In this document: positions 44,911-57,265 of the stretch, piece after piece | Numbering within the stretch: the stretch's first letter is position 1 | Layout: each line of letters opens with the position of its first letter | Assembly: GCA_030407085.1 (NCBI GenBank) | Contig: CM059585.1 | Coordinates: forward strand, 116,115,501 to 116,179,500 | Source: Trichopria drosophilae | Lineage: Eukaryota > Arthropoda > Insecta > Hymenoptera > Diapriidae | Direction: 5' to 3' | Length of the DNA: 64,000 bases | The notes under the pieces: generated by a model | The model's input: the letters and a program-made list of their open reading frames with translations, nothing else | Told to the model about the DNA's origin: nothing | Database searches by the model: none | Program-made: the position numbers and the translations under genes

Positions 44911-45940
44911 GAAGAGTTCGTAATTGAAGACAAGAATTAATTGTAATAAATAGATTGATAATTATTTGATGGAAACATTGCTTACTATTAGTCAGATTGT
45001 TTAGATTTTGAATATATCACTAATGCAAGTCATATAAAGTAAAAATTGGCTACTAACCAGTGATTAAGGTACCATAATAGGAATGGAAATAGGTTGATAG
45101 GAAATACAAGAGTCGAGAGAGATAAGTCAAAACGATGAATCAAGGAGGTGAAACGCGAAGAGAGAAAAGTACGATATTACGTACGAAATCCTTTGTAAAC
45201 ATTTGCAATGGATTTGCCAGCTATTCAAACGGTTAAATTCTCTTAAGAATTTGGTTTGTACAGGGGTGTTCCGCCTACACCGCCACCCCCGTCGGCACCA
45301 GAAGACCCTTCTCCTCAAGGCAGTCAGCAGCGCCTTCGCGCGACTCACCCCCGACTCTCTCTCTTTCTCTCTCACCCTTTGTATTTCTAACAATTGATAT
45401 TCTTCACTGTGTAAAGAAACAGATTTCACCCCTCATACCGCACTGTCGAACAAATAGTAGGAACCCGGCGAAATCCGAGAAATCACCGACCCGGTTCTTC
45501 GGTTTTCTTCGGTTTTCTGCGATTTTGTGTGCCGCGAATAAACTGCTCCGTGTCGATTCTCAAGAAATCGATGGCATTATGGCAGCTCTGGGATTTTAAC
45601 CCTTTTCCAAGTGTTGGCAGAGTGTTTGCACAGCGATTTCTTTAAATTGTTTGGATAGGATGAGTGATAAGTTACTTTCACGATTGGGTGTAAATGGACT
45701 TTAAAAGAGCGTTTTATGCTTTTTCTTTCATTGCGTTGAAATTAATGTACCAGCGTTTTTGGTATGGTAGTTTTCGGTAGAAAATTACTACGATTTTCAT
45801 TTATAAAATAAGAACATATGTCCACGTAATCAGGGGACGAGAAAGAAATTTACTTTTGTAGTAATAACAATTGTAGTGTTGGATAGTAACATTTTTTTTT
45901 AAATTATTCTTTTTTAGTATTTTGAGATACTCCAAATGTA
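44911..45940. other. Non-coding; GC-rich block at 45230-45560
   Basis: The frames at 45127-45429 (minus) and 45203-45397 (plus) overlap across a GC-rich block and are not recognisable. TTCTTCGGTTTTCTTCGG words near 45497 form a short direct repeat. Nothing else was identified. Confidence 0.25.
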
Positions 45941-46200
45941 CTCGAGTCTGATCCGGGCCTGATCAGGAAATAATCAGGTGCACCTAATAAGACATCCCTT
46001 GTTACTACTGGATCAGGACCTGATCAAGAGTCAGGTAGCCTGAAATGATTTCTGCTCGGGTATGTTATTTGATGTTATCTTCGGAAAGTGGACACTAATT
46101 TAATTATTAACCATCAAAGAACTGATAATGTACAGCTTACTGAATGTTGATCAAATGCTGATCAGTATTAAGACAGCCTGAAAAGATTTCTGGTCGTGAG
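45941..46200. repeat. CCTGATCAGG-rich element fragment
   Basis: CCTGATCAGG-type palindromes and TGATCAGGAAATAATCAGG recur at 45960-46030. A TCAGGTAGCCTGAAATGATT block at 46030-46050 is echoed by AGACAGCCTGAAAAGATTTC at 46169-46188, and each is followed by a CTGCTCGGG / CTGGTCGTG word. This looks like a small nested or duplicated inverted-repeat element whose ends I cannot fix. Confidence 0.4.
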
Positions 46201-46364
46201 GTCTATTACAAATTTATTAAATTAAAAGTATTTTATTTATAAATACCGTTCCTGTACGTTTTTACTTTGCACAGCATTGTAATTTAAAAAAGTCTAAGTA
46301 ATCGTACAAGTACACGTATCTTTATTCCTTACTTGGTTCATTTTACGTCATTTCATTATCGCAG

Positions 46365-46444
46365 AAGTAGAAAATGTTAAATCCGTGGTTAGGATTCTAA
46401 AAGAGCAGGATTCGGTGCCAAAGATGGATTTAAATCTGGACGAG
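46365..46444 (+). CDS. Candidate internal exon, 80 bp, host gene unknown
   Basis: A pyrimidine-rich tract ending TTTCATTATCGCAG precedes the segment, and GAG followed by GTAAAG at 46445 provides a good donor. One frame is open through all 80 bases (two leading bases, then 26 codons) and gives a strongly protein-like peptide beginning VENVKSVVRILKEQD and ending in MDLNLDE, unlike neighbouring random translations. The exon would enter with two bases of a split codon and leave in phase 0. I do not recognise the protein. If real, the surrounding DNA is intronic to a plus-strand gene. A chance frame, which continues for some distance past the donor, is the alternative. Confidence 0.4.
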
Positions 46445-47590
46445 GTAAAGGTAGCCGGAGTAATGTTGGCCAAAGTTGAAATATGCACGGGAAAGCAAAG
46501 GAATATGGCTTATTTGCGTGCCGAAAGTTTCTGGCAACCGTTTGCATGCTCCTCCATTAATAATTGCTTCACTACAGATTTTTGTTTCTCTTTATTTTTT
46601 TCTGTCCATCGTCGTCGAGCTTGGTCACAGTTCATTCGTACGTTAACATATAGTAGAACCTACGAAAGTTTTCCTCTCCCTGGAGCAGCTGATGCAACGA
46701 AAATTCATTGTAAAATATCGAATTGTTGAAAAAAAAAAACTTTCTTTTCGTCGAATGTTGAAAAATAAAATACTACGAACATTTTAAATAAGTACTGTTG
46801 TTTTACTATTTTACTTACCGAAGAAGGGACACTTACAATAGAATTAATTATTTTCTCTAATTCATAAATATGGAAAATGATTTTACTTAGTTATTTCATT
46901 AAGGAAATCGCTTTTCTCCAAGTGCCCTTTTCAAGTTAATTTTCTCGAACACGGTGCAGACAGGCCTCATAAAATTTGAACACCGGTAGTAAAACGCACG
47001 GATAAACACGAGAAGTAATTATTACGTACTTTTCAACGTTCTTATTTCTTGGCATGTTCTGATATACAGATAGAAGAATGTATTCCACAGCCGACGTATT
47101 TTAGTTATTTTTACACGATTTACGACATTATTTTTATCATAAAACTTTTTTCTTTTTATGAATATGGAGAATTATAGAATCTATGTGTGTTGAGAATTTA
47201 TTTCTATAAATTAATTTGAATTGCTTTCAATAATTTTATGAAAAAATGTTTATTTATAACACAAAAAAAAGGTTTTTCATTTTAACTAAAATGTTAAAGG
47301 AGAAAACTACTTGAGCTGCAGATACCTCAAGGAGTCTGTTATAACGTCCCTTAAAGAATTCTAATAGGTCTTATGCTTAAGATCATAAATTTATCTTATT
47401 TCGAATCACTTTGGTTTTTTTTCTATTGCGTTCCTCAGTGATCTGAGTTTCTTCTGGATAAACTAGGTAATATACATTGGGCAACTAGCGAGCGAAATAG
47501 GTGTTTGCCGACGAGGGCGAGTTTGACGCCCAAGGAAGCAAGGTCGGCGATTCGAATGAGTTTGCAAACACCTGTTCTCCCTTGTTGTAC
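46445..47590. other. AT-rich DNA, nothing further identified
   Basis: After the candidate exon the frame runs on to 46729 but loses protein-like character. No repeat or RNA gene was recognised up to 47590. Confidence 0.3.
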
Positions 47591-47599
47591 ATATTATTT

Positions 47600-47810
47600 T
47601 CTCATACGAGAACGTGCCATTTTGTTCCCGCGATATAGGCAACAAAATAGTGTTTTGGGAAAAGAGTGAGAGAAACTTATTTTGCTCCTGGCTAAATTCA
47701 TTTTGCTCCCTAGAGAGAGAATGCGATATTTTATTCCCGCAATATAGGGAGCAAAATAGCATTTTGCGCTATGAGTGTGAGAAATGATATTTTCGGAGAG
47801 CTCCCAATTA
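47600..47810. repeat. Duplicated hairpin-forming unit, ATTTTGTTCCCGC...AACAAAAT
   Basis: CCATTTTGTTCCCGCGATATAG then CAACAAAATAGTGTTTTG at about 47620-47660 is repeated, diverged, as ATATTTTATTCCCGCAATAT then GGAGCAAAATAGCATTTTG at 47727-47767. Each is followed by a GAGTGNGAGAAA block. Each unit can fold on its ATTTTGTTCC / GCAACAAAAT ends, and a third TTTTGCTCC pair lies between them. Minus frames at 47463-47848 are by-products. Confidence 0.55.
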
Positions 47811-50800
47811 TTTAAGAGGTATTTTTGAGTAGTATTTAAGAGGTCCAAAAAATGTTGAAACTTTTTAGAGAGTTGTGAAAGATGTCTTTTACTGTTTGTT
47901 TAGAAACAATATTATTATTATGACAAATCTTAATTAATCACAATATATATATAATTTCTTGAATTTATTCCTTACTTTCCTTTGATGCTTAATTTTAAAT
48001 GGTCCGATTTGACGAAAATTCGTAGAGATTGATTTTGACGATAATTAATTAGATATATTGCTTGAAAATGATTATCAAACATCAATAAACTTCATAATCA
48101 AATCAAAATTTTAAGTTCGTGTCAGTCAAGTTATCGCGCGCGTTAACGGCTAAATTTGGGTTTGATATCATACCGGGTCGTTTAATCGTTTGAATAACAA
48201 ACCGGTAGGGTTTGCACGGGAGTCTACACTGTTTACGAGTTTGCGGGCTGACCTCGGAAGTATAACTCTCCACGCGGTTGGTCCTCAATCTTGTCCTGCA
48301 GGCGCATCGCATCGTTGGCATAACTTTCGAAGACCTTATGTTCGTGGTCACACTTTGCTCCCCGCCGGACTTAAAAGGTCCTATTACTACTGGTCCGAAC
48401 TCAACTACTTTATACTACTTTCCAACCAATTTACTTCATGCAATAACGCCCTAACGATTTTAGCATGACATTTTAAGTCGACCCAATCAAATTCAATTAA
48501 AAATATTGCATTGATCTTTTCTGATGTATCTTTAATCCTCAACAGTGAAATTTAAATGGAGTATTATTGTAGAAGTTTTGGTAGAATGTCCAGTAAACAG
48601 TAGAAAAAAAGAAATCTTAAAAAAATGATTGTATCGATCATCGATGATGAACAATTACAAATTCACCTTTCATAAAAAATGGAAAATACGAAATTAGAAA
48701 ATGAAAAATACGAAAAATGTCTGTTAAAATAGGTGATATCTGATAAATTTGAGGTTAGAAATGAACCATTTTGTGGTTAGGTACTGTTCATCACCACTTT
48801 TTCATCCTAATTCTTCATATCTTCGATTGTTATGCGATAAAATCGTTAACAACTGGTGGAAGGGATTGCAAACATATAAATTTATAAGGATGAAGCGATG
48901 ATTTATCACATCTTAGTTCAACTAAATCATCATATTATACATTGATATTATAATAATCGAATCACAAATAATTTTATCAAGATCTTCACCATTCCAAAGG
49001 GCCGTTACATAATTTGCTTAGCAGGACACCTTCATTTTAAGAGGTATCCCCATTCGGGTATGCAATGGCGTAGGGAACACCACATTTGTGAAAAAAAATC
49101 TACGCCATTTCGAAATTTGCAAAATATCTGATTGGATAAGAAATAGCAGATAAAAAATATGACATTTCTGAAATGTTTTGTCGAAATTTTGTCTTTACAG
49201 GAGCAAATTAAGTGGAGCATAAGAAAAAATTCGAGGAACTGACTGAAACAAAAAAGAGATGAAATCATGACGTCAAAATCACGGCAAATCGATTACAAGA
49301 GTTGGAACTAAGCACAGCCTTGTTGCGAGGTCGCATTGTCGATTCTATTTTAGCCCCGTAATGAAGAAGCGAATCAACGCATGCAGCAAGGCTATCGTGT
49401 GGAGTTTTTACCCATTGATCAACGAATGGCGTGAGCTCGAACTTTCTAGTCGATCACGGTACAACGAGGATTCTTAACTTTTGCCGAGTTGCATGTGAAC
49501 GTGAATAATTCGACCGCAGATTATGATTTATTTTTTAATAAATCTAGACCCCTTCTGCAGTTCATTTTCCTGTCTTTTTTGAACGAAAATTGTTATCATC
49601 ATTCAATGTTTATTTATTTCCTGGTCGTCTTGTGCTCGTAAATCTAATTTTTATGTATAATAAATGACAACATTTTTAAATAGTATTGTCTGACACAAAC
49701 GGAATGTTTCTACTGTATGCGTAATTCCACGCATCATTCTACTTAAAACTCCGGCGGGAAATTTGAACTCACGCAAAAGTACTTGTCAATAAAGACGTTT
49801 CCTTATTGAAAAATATTTCAATATTGCATAGTTATGAAAAAAAACGGAGAAAACAAAAAGAAAGTCGAAGTTTAAGTTTAGTAAAAATTTAAATGTCATT
49901 TTAAAGGAAATAATTATTAATTTTTGTTTAGTGGTTACCATTTGATTTTATTTTGCAGTAAAGGCAAATATTATTCCGTATCTTATTACATGTATTGTGC
50001 AGGGTTTTCAATACAGTTAGGTATGAGAGAGAATAAGATCAGATCGAAACTCTGCACGAAACGAAATTCCCTGATGGCGATCGCGGGTATATAGGCAATA
50101 AACACGATATCTGGTTATCGTATAACGTCAAACGAACACCTCGAGAGCCCAGGAGAAAGCAATATTTCTTGGCGTGTATATATTTGTACACACCAATGTT
50201 TGACCACATTTCTGAGGCCGAATTGGAATCGATCTCGATGAGCGTGACGAGCGTCATTACCCTCGTTATATCGTTACGGATATTCGACGTCGTCGAACTT
50301 TGCTAGACATTTTTTACTTCCGGTCAGATATTTCCGGTACTTCCGATTTTTCGGTGCTTCTTACGATTAGAAATCCATTTGGAACGTTCAGCATTATTTT
50401 AAATGAATATTTAGAAAATTAGAAAAATAGTCAGAAATCTGGCAAAAACGTATTTGTACTATTAGTACCATTTAGGAGTAGTAAAGAATAGTTTGAAGAA
50501 ACATTAAAAAATAGTCTTTATAATCTATTAAAAGGATTTATATAAAAATAAAATAAAATCTAAACTGCAATTGTTCATATTTTTAAAGTCTAATCAGATT
50601 TTTGAAATCGTATAGAAAAGTTAATGGATGTTTTTATATAGTATCACATTTTTAAGCTTTGGTGGAAAAAAATGATTCATTTAGATGTTTAGAGAAAGAA
50701 AAATTGAAGAGGAAAGAAAGTTGAAAAAACGAAAAAAAATCTGTAGGAATTTTTATGGTTATTTTACGTCCGCCCAAGGCGTATTGACACAAAATACAAA

Positions 50801-51499
50801 AGTATTTCAAGCAACAAACGAAAAATATGGTTACGTGAAATAATAAAGTTTATGTAATATTGAAACTGCATTTATAATAAGTTACGGCTCTATTCTTTTG
50901 TTAAATAAGTTTTTGAGGGTATTTTAAAAATGAAGACTGAAAATATTGTGTAATAAGTTTTCTTTACAAGGAGCTATCCTTTGATGCACTCTTACAAATT
51001 GTTTAAATTTGAATTGCATTTAATGTAACTCTACGTTAGAATGTTCAAATACCATGAATTGAAATAGAAATTCACGTGCCCTGTAAGTTAAAGAGTAACT
51101 AAATAAATCTATAATTGAAAATTGAAGCTTTGGAAAAAATGTATGAAAAAATGACATTTATTTAATACGTTTTAGAAATATTTTTCTATAGGGTGAAGTA
51201 ATCCCATACTGACCCGTCGTGTGGTACCGAACTCTTGATGTTTCTCATAGATGCCGCTACAGTTTGAATCGTCAGTAGTGTGACTAGAACGCTGTCATAA
51301 TGTTATATTTCATTTCGAGATTTATCAAGACTTCAGCTAGTAATCAGGAATATGAAGATATGATCCCTTTATCATTCACGAAAATCTCTAAGTAATATTT
51401 TATACAAGTGCTATTATCATTACATGACAATGTATGTTTTTTATTTTCTAAAGGATATTATGTTAAAAACAATATGAAAATTATTCAAAGAAAAAGGTT
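47811..51499. other. Mostly AT-rich; GC-richer blocks at 48110-48400 and 50030-50330
   Basis: No gene is recognised. The frames at 48103-48351 (minus) and 48190-48468 (plus) overlap in a GC-richer block, as does 50039-50257 (minus); none has a known domain. The stretch 49020-49500 is of moderate complexity, possibly decayed mobile DNA, without identifiable ends. Confidence 0.25.
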
Positions 51500-51760
51500 C
51501 TTAGCGTGGAAAGATAAATGGCCCACTAAACCGCAACCCCCTCCTTTATTTTCGTCAGTGTAATAAAGATGGCGGCACCCCCTCCTGCGGATTTTTCCAA
51601 CTCCCACTATTTATTTTTTATTCTCCGTACCTACGTAGATACTAGAGTGGAATAAAGGAAATTGGAAAGGGAGGGGGTTATGCTGAATACAACTTAGAGA
51701 AAAATTTCTGGCTTAAAAGGAGATTTAACATAACGGGAGATAACTTAAGGGAGGAGACTG
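51500..51760. repeat. C/G-tract repeat containing an exact AAGATGGCGGC word
   Basis: GGCCCACTAAACCGC at the left resembles the reverse of the CGGTTTAGTTC...GGGCC end of the family at 27305-27600, so this may be a fourth fragment. It also contains AAGATGGCGGC (51566-51576). The right part includes GGGAGGGGGTTATGC and TAACTTAAGG words. The assignment is tentative. Confidence 0.3.
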
Positions 51761-53635
51761 TACATTATTCAAGTTTATTATTCAAAGATGGATGTTTATT
51801 CAAAATCATCTTGAAAACAACAATTATTTAGAAAGTGCGACAAGGTATCGAAAAAAGTGTGATATTGAAAAACATGAAATTTTAATTTTAATCGTTTGCA
51901 GAATTGTATAATAAATTTAAAATGTTCACCTTGTGTCTTTTATTTATCAAAGATAAATATTTGTTTATGGAATAATTGCAATTATTTCAGCATTCACGTA
52001 AATCAGTGTCATAATCGATTTAATTATTTGAAATCTTGTCACAACTTCCTCGTCTTCAATCTTTCGTGGAAGTCTTGTTCCGTTTACACGTCCGGTTGAT
52101 AATTATAAGACTTAAAAAACTGTCGGCTATACGAGAAGTATATTGCACCGTTGTGGCACGATACAGTTATTATCGACATGAATTTCAAAATTCTTATTTC
52201 GTGCAGCCGTGTTTCTTGTACTACCGATAATTAGTTGTAAAACAAACCGCAATAAATCTACAATGTCGTAATACAGTGTCTAGGGAACGTTTTGTTACGC
52301 GTGTATGCAAATTTAATTTTCCATGGAAAGAACTGAAGGTAAAATCAATACACATTTAATGCTTTGGTGAATGATTATCTTTATTTTTAGTTCGAATCAT
52401 AATTTTTTAGAATCAGTATCAGGTATTGGATCCGCCACTTTGAATTTCTAATTTCTGGAATGAAATTTACAATTAGCGGTCCTGAAAACCATAATCAAGT
52501 AGACGTTGAACATGATTGCTTCAATAGAAAAGTATGTATCTGATATCTACTATATAGTAACCAATATAAAGACTGCTACGTAATGAAGACATTTTTTATA
52601 TACTAATTCTTGAACCATTTGAATGCCGGGAGACAAACGTAGCTTCAGAAGTTGATATTGCACCTAGCGGTGATAATAGAAGAAGAATCGTTTGATTAGA
52701 GAAATGATAACATTATACATAGGCTTGCTCGCTTATGACCTAAAATTTATGTTTTACGGTCTCATCGCGAATTTATCAAGTTGAATTTACTGGTTTTTAT
52801 TCAGTTTTATCAATTTCATTCTCTTTTCGCATAGAATTACCTAAATGCATTACGACGTTCAATAAATCTCTGGAAGTGTCAAATCTCTGAGTACTAACAC
52901 AAGCATTCCAATTTTCATTACAAAATGTTTAAATATTTCTATTCGAACAGTTAGCAACATACACTCCGAAAGATCAGGAAATCTGTATGGATTGCTATTA
53001 AGCGTTGATATCGTCGTTATCATCTATAATTACTTATTATAGGGTAGAGCATGAGCCGTCACTCTTCTGCTTTTAGCGAACACGATTTGCTGATAATCAC
53101 ATGCCATTAGCGTAAACGACGACACTCTCCTGCTATCGAACATTTCCGAAGCGAAGATCGCCAAGAGCTGAGGGGGGTGTGAGTGAGATCGAGGGAAAGG
53201 GTGAAGATGAAAAGGGGTGTTTTGGTGGGGGGGGGGGGGAAGATGCAGCCCTTATGGCAAACGAGGTGAGCTTTCAGCGTTTAAGCCACGTAACGAGCGC
53301 GTTCGCAGTAAAATCGAAGCCCTTGCCTGTACGGAGGCGCAAAAAGCACTTGATGGCTTTGCACCGTCTCTCTCTTCGCCTTGCACCACCCCCTTCCCCT
53401 TTCGAACCCTTTCGTGGTTGTAGAGCAATATTTTTCGTAAGCTTAAGAATGGTGCTATTTATCCTTGTTGCTAATTCATGGATTTCGACTTTTTCGAAGA
53501 AAATAACTTAATCCAATTTTCGAAATTTTTATCTCAAAGGGTGAAACAGAGTAATGTTATGGGTATTTAGAAAAGTCAAACCGTAAGGTACAAGAAAAAT
53601 GAACCGAGTTTGATAGTGAATAAAAATCCAAATAT
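51761..53635. other. AT-rich, then a GC-richer block at 52960-53430
   Basis: A diverged minus-oriented unit of the ~120-bp family lies at 52425-52500 (ATTGGATCCGCCACTTTGAA). The block at 52960-53430 has TAATTACTTATTA and GATTTGCTGATAATCACATG words in a CpG-rich setting and may be regulatory. Frames at 53179-53511 cross a run of G and are not convincing. Confidence 0.25.
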
Positions 53636-54110
53636 GTAACCTAATTTATACCGAAATAAACCAATTTTATTTTCTTATCAATGAAGAGTAGCTGGACCTG
53701 GTTTGGTTTCGTACAAGCAATCGTTTGGATGTGATAAACGACCAGATTCGGTTATTAGTACCGAACGAAGTTGGTTCATATAATTAAACTTTCTGTTGTT
53801 AGACACAACACTAATTAGTACCAAATGAATTTATTTACCAGGCGTAAAATATTCGGTTTCGATAATCTAATAGCTTGTTTAGGACAATCTAAATACGAAA
53901 CTTAATGTATACTGAAATAAACCAATTTTATGTTTTTATCAAAGAAGAGTAGCTGGACCTGGTTTGGTTTCGCACAACCAATCGTTTGGTTGTGATAAAC
54001 GACCAGGTACGGTTCTTATAATTAAACCTTCGGTTGTTGGAAACAATAAATGAATTTGGTTATAGGAAGTAATATGAGCGGTTGACATAATCTAATGGTT
54101 TAGTTACGAT
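53629..54110 (+). repeat. Tandem duplication, period about 260 bp
   Basis: AAATAAACCAATTTTAT, GAAGAGTAGCTGGACCTGG, GTTTGGTTTCG, CAATCGTTTGG and GTGATAAACGACCAG occur in the same order from 53656 and again from 53917, with over 85% identity by eye in the core. A third, partial start (GATCTAAATGTATACAC) lies near 54110. Both units contain TTTGGTT words like those of the minisatellite at 56700-57265. Confidence 0.65.
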
Positions 54111-54287
54111 GATCTAAATGTATACACATTTGTTTATAGCAGTAACATTGTATATTGTACCAAGCGAATTGGATTCTTTTATATGGCTACGGAAAGAAAT
54201 CAAATCCAATATCTTCGATTATTGTAATTGCGAACCATTTTAAATAAAATAATGGAATTAATTTGTCTAAACTGAGTGTAATTTCTA

Positions 54288-54915
54288 ACAAGTAAACCTA
54301 CCCAAGTGTCACTCACCGATTTTTCTGCAATTTTGATATGTTGTAGTACACGAAAAACTAAGAGACACATGTTTTTTTATATCTGCCGAAAAACGTTTTT
54401 AGGAGGTGAAACAGCCCCCCCCCCCCAAATAGGGGTTAACATGGAAAAATTATGATATCATGAAATCCAGCGAATCGATTTGAATAGTTTTTGGTGTAAA
54501 AGCTTCTTTCTACAGAATTCGAAGATAGATGTAGGTATTTTGAAGGGTGAGTGAAAATTAGGGGTAAACTACCCCTAAAATGGACATTCTTTTTCTGTAA
54601 AAAATCAATTTCGACCTTTTTGAAACAAGTTTTAGGGGTAGTTTACCCCCTAATTTTCACTCACCCTTCAAAATACCTACATCTATCTTCGAATTCTGTA
54701 GAAAGAAGCTTTTACACCAAAAACTATTCAAATCGATTCGCTGGTTTTCATGATATCGCAATTTTTTCATTTTAACCCCTATTTTGAGGGTGCTGTTTCA
54801 CCCCCTAAAAACGTTTTTCGGCAGATATAGAACAATACCCGTGTCTTAGTTTTTCGTGTACTACAACATATTAAAATTGCAGAAAAATCGGTGATACTTG
54901 GGTAGGTTTACTTGT
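54288..54915. mobile_element. Large fold-back element, arms about 290 bp
   Basis: The left arm (54288-54580) starts ACAAGTAAACCTACCCAAGT. The right arm (54630-54915) ends with the inverted ACTTGGGTAGGTTTACTTGT. Matching continues inward through the GTAGTACACGAAAAACTAAG, CCGAAAAACGTTTTTAGG, GTAAAAGCTTCTTTCTACAG and TTGAAGGGTGAGTGAAAATT blocks to AGGGGTAAACTACCCC, leaving a spacer of about 49 bases. Arm identity is above 90% by eye, so the element is young. AGTGTA occurs just outside both ends (54275-54280 and 54916-54921) and may be a target duplication. The frame at 54551-54775 arises from the arms. Confidence 0.85.
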
Positions 54916-56690
54916 AAGTGTAGTTATGATGGCGATTTGGAACCCATTTGTTTATTTTTCAAACAAAACCGGTTTCGCAATCCAAACTGTTTTTAGGTGC
55001 CTAATTCTCATGTAGACACCACGAGCAGGCTAGTTCTGTTGAAGCACTGGGAACTAAACTATCCAGTTCGAACAAGGAGAATTATGGTTGTAGACAGCAA
55101 ACTACTTATTGAATAAATATAAATGGATGGATAATGAAGATCCATAAAATTAAAACAGAATGCTGACGATCTTCAAACCAGTAATCTACGAACAAATTAT
55201 GATATAAATTATATGAAAATATGTGCACTATTATTTATAAAATATATATTATTTATTCTATAAAGAGAGTAAATATGAAATTATTTCGCAGATCAAACTT
55301 TTGGAATTTCCCAAGTAAGTTGGAAAATTCAATGTCCGTCCGGTAGTGACGCCCGGTGGCGGAATCCCAAAGTCTACAGATAGTCCGCGGAATGGTCGAA
55401 AGAAGGTAGGGATGAAACGGCAACGAGGGGTGAAGTTGGAGGAATAGGTTCGGAAGGGATTTGCCAGGGGTAGGGCAGAGTAAAGTGGGCGAAAGTGGGT
55501 GGCGGCCGAGTTCGCTTCCAACACACTTTGCGATACGTCGAATGACTAATACGTTGAAACAATAGGCTGTCGTCGTTCGCTCCGATGGAAATGCGAAACG
55601 AGGGGGTGGTCGAGAAAGAGAAAGATAAGAGAGCAAGATATAGAACGTGGTTTGAGCGATTCCAATGCACCACTTAAGCGTTTCCATACCCATACTTTCG
55701 ACCATACCCTACATGTAGGTGCGTCGCAAAAGATGCGATTGTGGACGAGTGGACGACGGAAAGTTAACCAGTGTGCGTCTCTGAATGAACCGGAACGTGG
55801 ATGTATGGGTTTTTGAAGCTTTCGTGTGAGATGCCGTGGATAGGATATGCAGCGGCGATGCTTTTATCGCCCACAGCTTTCCGCCATCCGGCTTGGCGGT
55901 ATTCAATTATGAATTACGCCGGTATTGTTCCTGGCGAGTCGATGTCTCGATCCGTGATTCCCTTCTCGAATCTTTCAGACTCGAGATAATATCGTCGCCT
56001 CTTTGTTTTTACGATGATGATCTATTTTTAAAGAACTGAAGGACTCATGGAGGATTAACCGTCCGTGCCTTACTCACCTGTCCGTGTAGATTAATTAGTT
56101 ATAATGGGTTCGGATTCAATTCGTGGATTTAGTTGAAAATATTAACAAAGTTATGAAAAATATCTGTGCAAAGTGCAAAATTACATTTGAAATATTTGGT
56201 TCTTTGTCAATTTACATTTAGGAATGGGTTTGGTTGCTATAATCAGAATACTGGTTGCTGAATAGTTTGGTTATTGTTGACTTAATGAACTTGGTTGAGG
56301 TACCAAACCGAATTCGGTTGGATAAGTTATATGACAGGTTTGGTTCAAGAAATATACGCTGAATTGAACATATAAAGATTTTCGAAAATGACTAATAAAC
56401 CATGCATAGTGGATGTATACCACACTGTCAATGGTTTCATCTGTTCAGGGTGTCTTACCATATTTAGTTGAAATAGATAACGGCAATCAAACCCATTTGG
56501 CATTAGAATAATCTGCGAAGTGTTGGTCGGTACACAAAACAACCAACGACGATCGAAATTTTAAATAGTTTCATTTCCTTATTATTCAATAGTTATTGAT
56601 ATTTCATCATGTATATTGGTTTGGTTTATTCCGAAGTCGAACGATAAATTGCATTACTAAAAAAAATACCACAGCTGTGTACGTATGAGC
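54916..56690. other. CpG-rich block at 55300-56070, no gene recognised
   Basis: A 150-codon minus frame (55253-55705) is the longest in the area, but two other minus frames overlap it and it shows no known domain. Its Pro/Ser/Leu/Arg-rich character is that of a translated GC-rich non-coding block. The plus frames at 55801-56039 are likewise unrecognised. TTTGGTT words resume near 56229. Confidence 0.3.
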
Positions 56691-56699
56691 ATTAGCACA

Positions 56700-57265
56700 A
56701 TCAAAATGTTTGGTTCTGATAACAAAATTGGTTTAGTACTAGTAACCGAAATGGTTTGGTTTCTACAAATTGATTATTTGGTTCTAGTAACTTAATTTGT
56801 TTGGTATTTTTAACCGAAGTGGTTTGGTTTTCATAATCACATTATATGATTGTGCTAACCAAATTTGATTGGTGCTTTTAACCTAACTGATTTGGTTTCT
56901 GTAACATAACCGTTTGGTTTTGATAACCAAAATGGTTTGGTACTACTAACCGAAATAGTTTGGTTTCTATCAATGGATTATTTGGTTCTAGTAACTTAAT
57001 TTATTTGTTATTTTTAACCGAACTGGTTCCGTTTTGGACTAACTAAATTGGAATGCTACAAATAATCAAAATAGTTTTGTTTCTGTAATTGGACCATTTC
57101 GTTTGGCAACTAAATTTATTTGTTACTTTTAACAGAGATAGTTTGGTTTTCATAACCAAATTCTTTTAGAAATATATCTGAAATGGTTTGGTTTGTATAA
57201 CCGAACCGATTGGTTGTGGCAACCGAATTAGTTCTGTACTTGTAACCGAACGGCTATTGTTCTGA
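56700..57265 (+). repeat. 23-bp TTTGGTT...GTAACCGAAATGG minisatellite
   Basis: Units begin at 56709, 56732, 56755, 56777, 56800 and 56823, and continue with 22-23 base spacing to about 57260, roughly two dozen in all. The consensus is close to TTTGGTTNTNGTAACCGAAA plus TGG. Its GGTT and AACC halves are complementary, so each unit can form a small hairpin. Unit-to-unit divergence is marked, indicating age. Confidence 0.75.

Noticed and set aside
49020..49500. Possible mariner-like element
   Set aside because: The complexity and some words suggested a decayed transposon, but I could not find paired terminal repeats or any transposase motif.
55253..55705. 150-codon minus-strand frame, the longest apart from the retrotransposon
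   Set aside because: Two other minus frames overlap it in the same GC-rich block, its composition is Pro/Ser/Leu/Arg-rich without motifs, and no splice or start context supports it.
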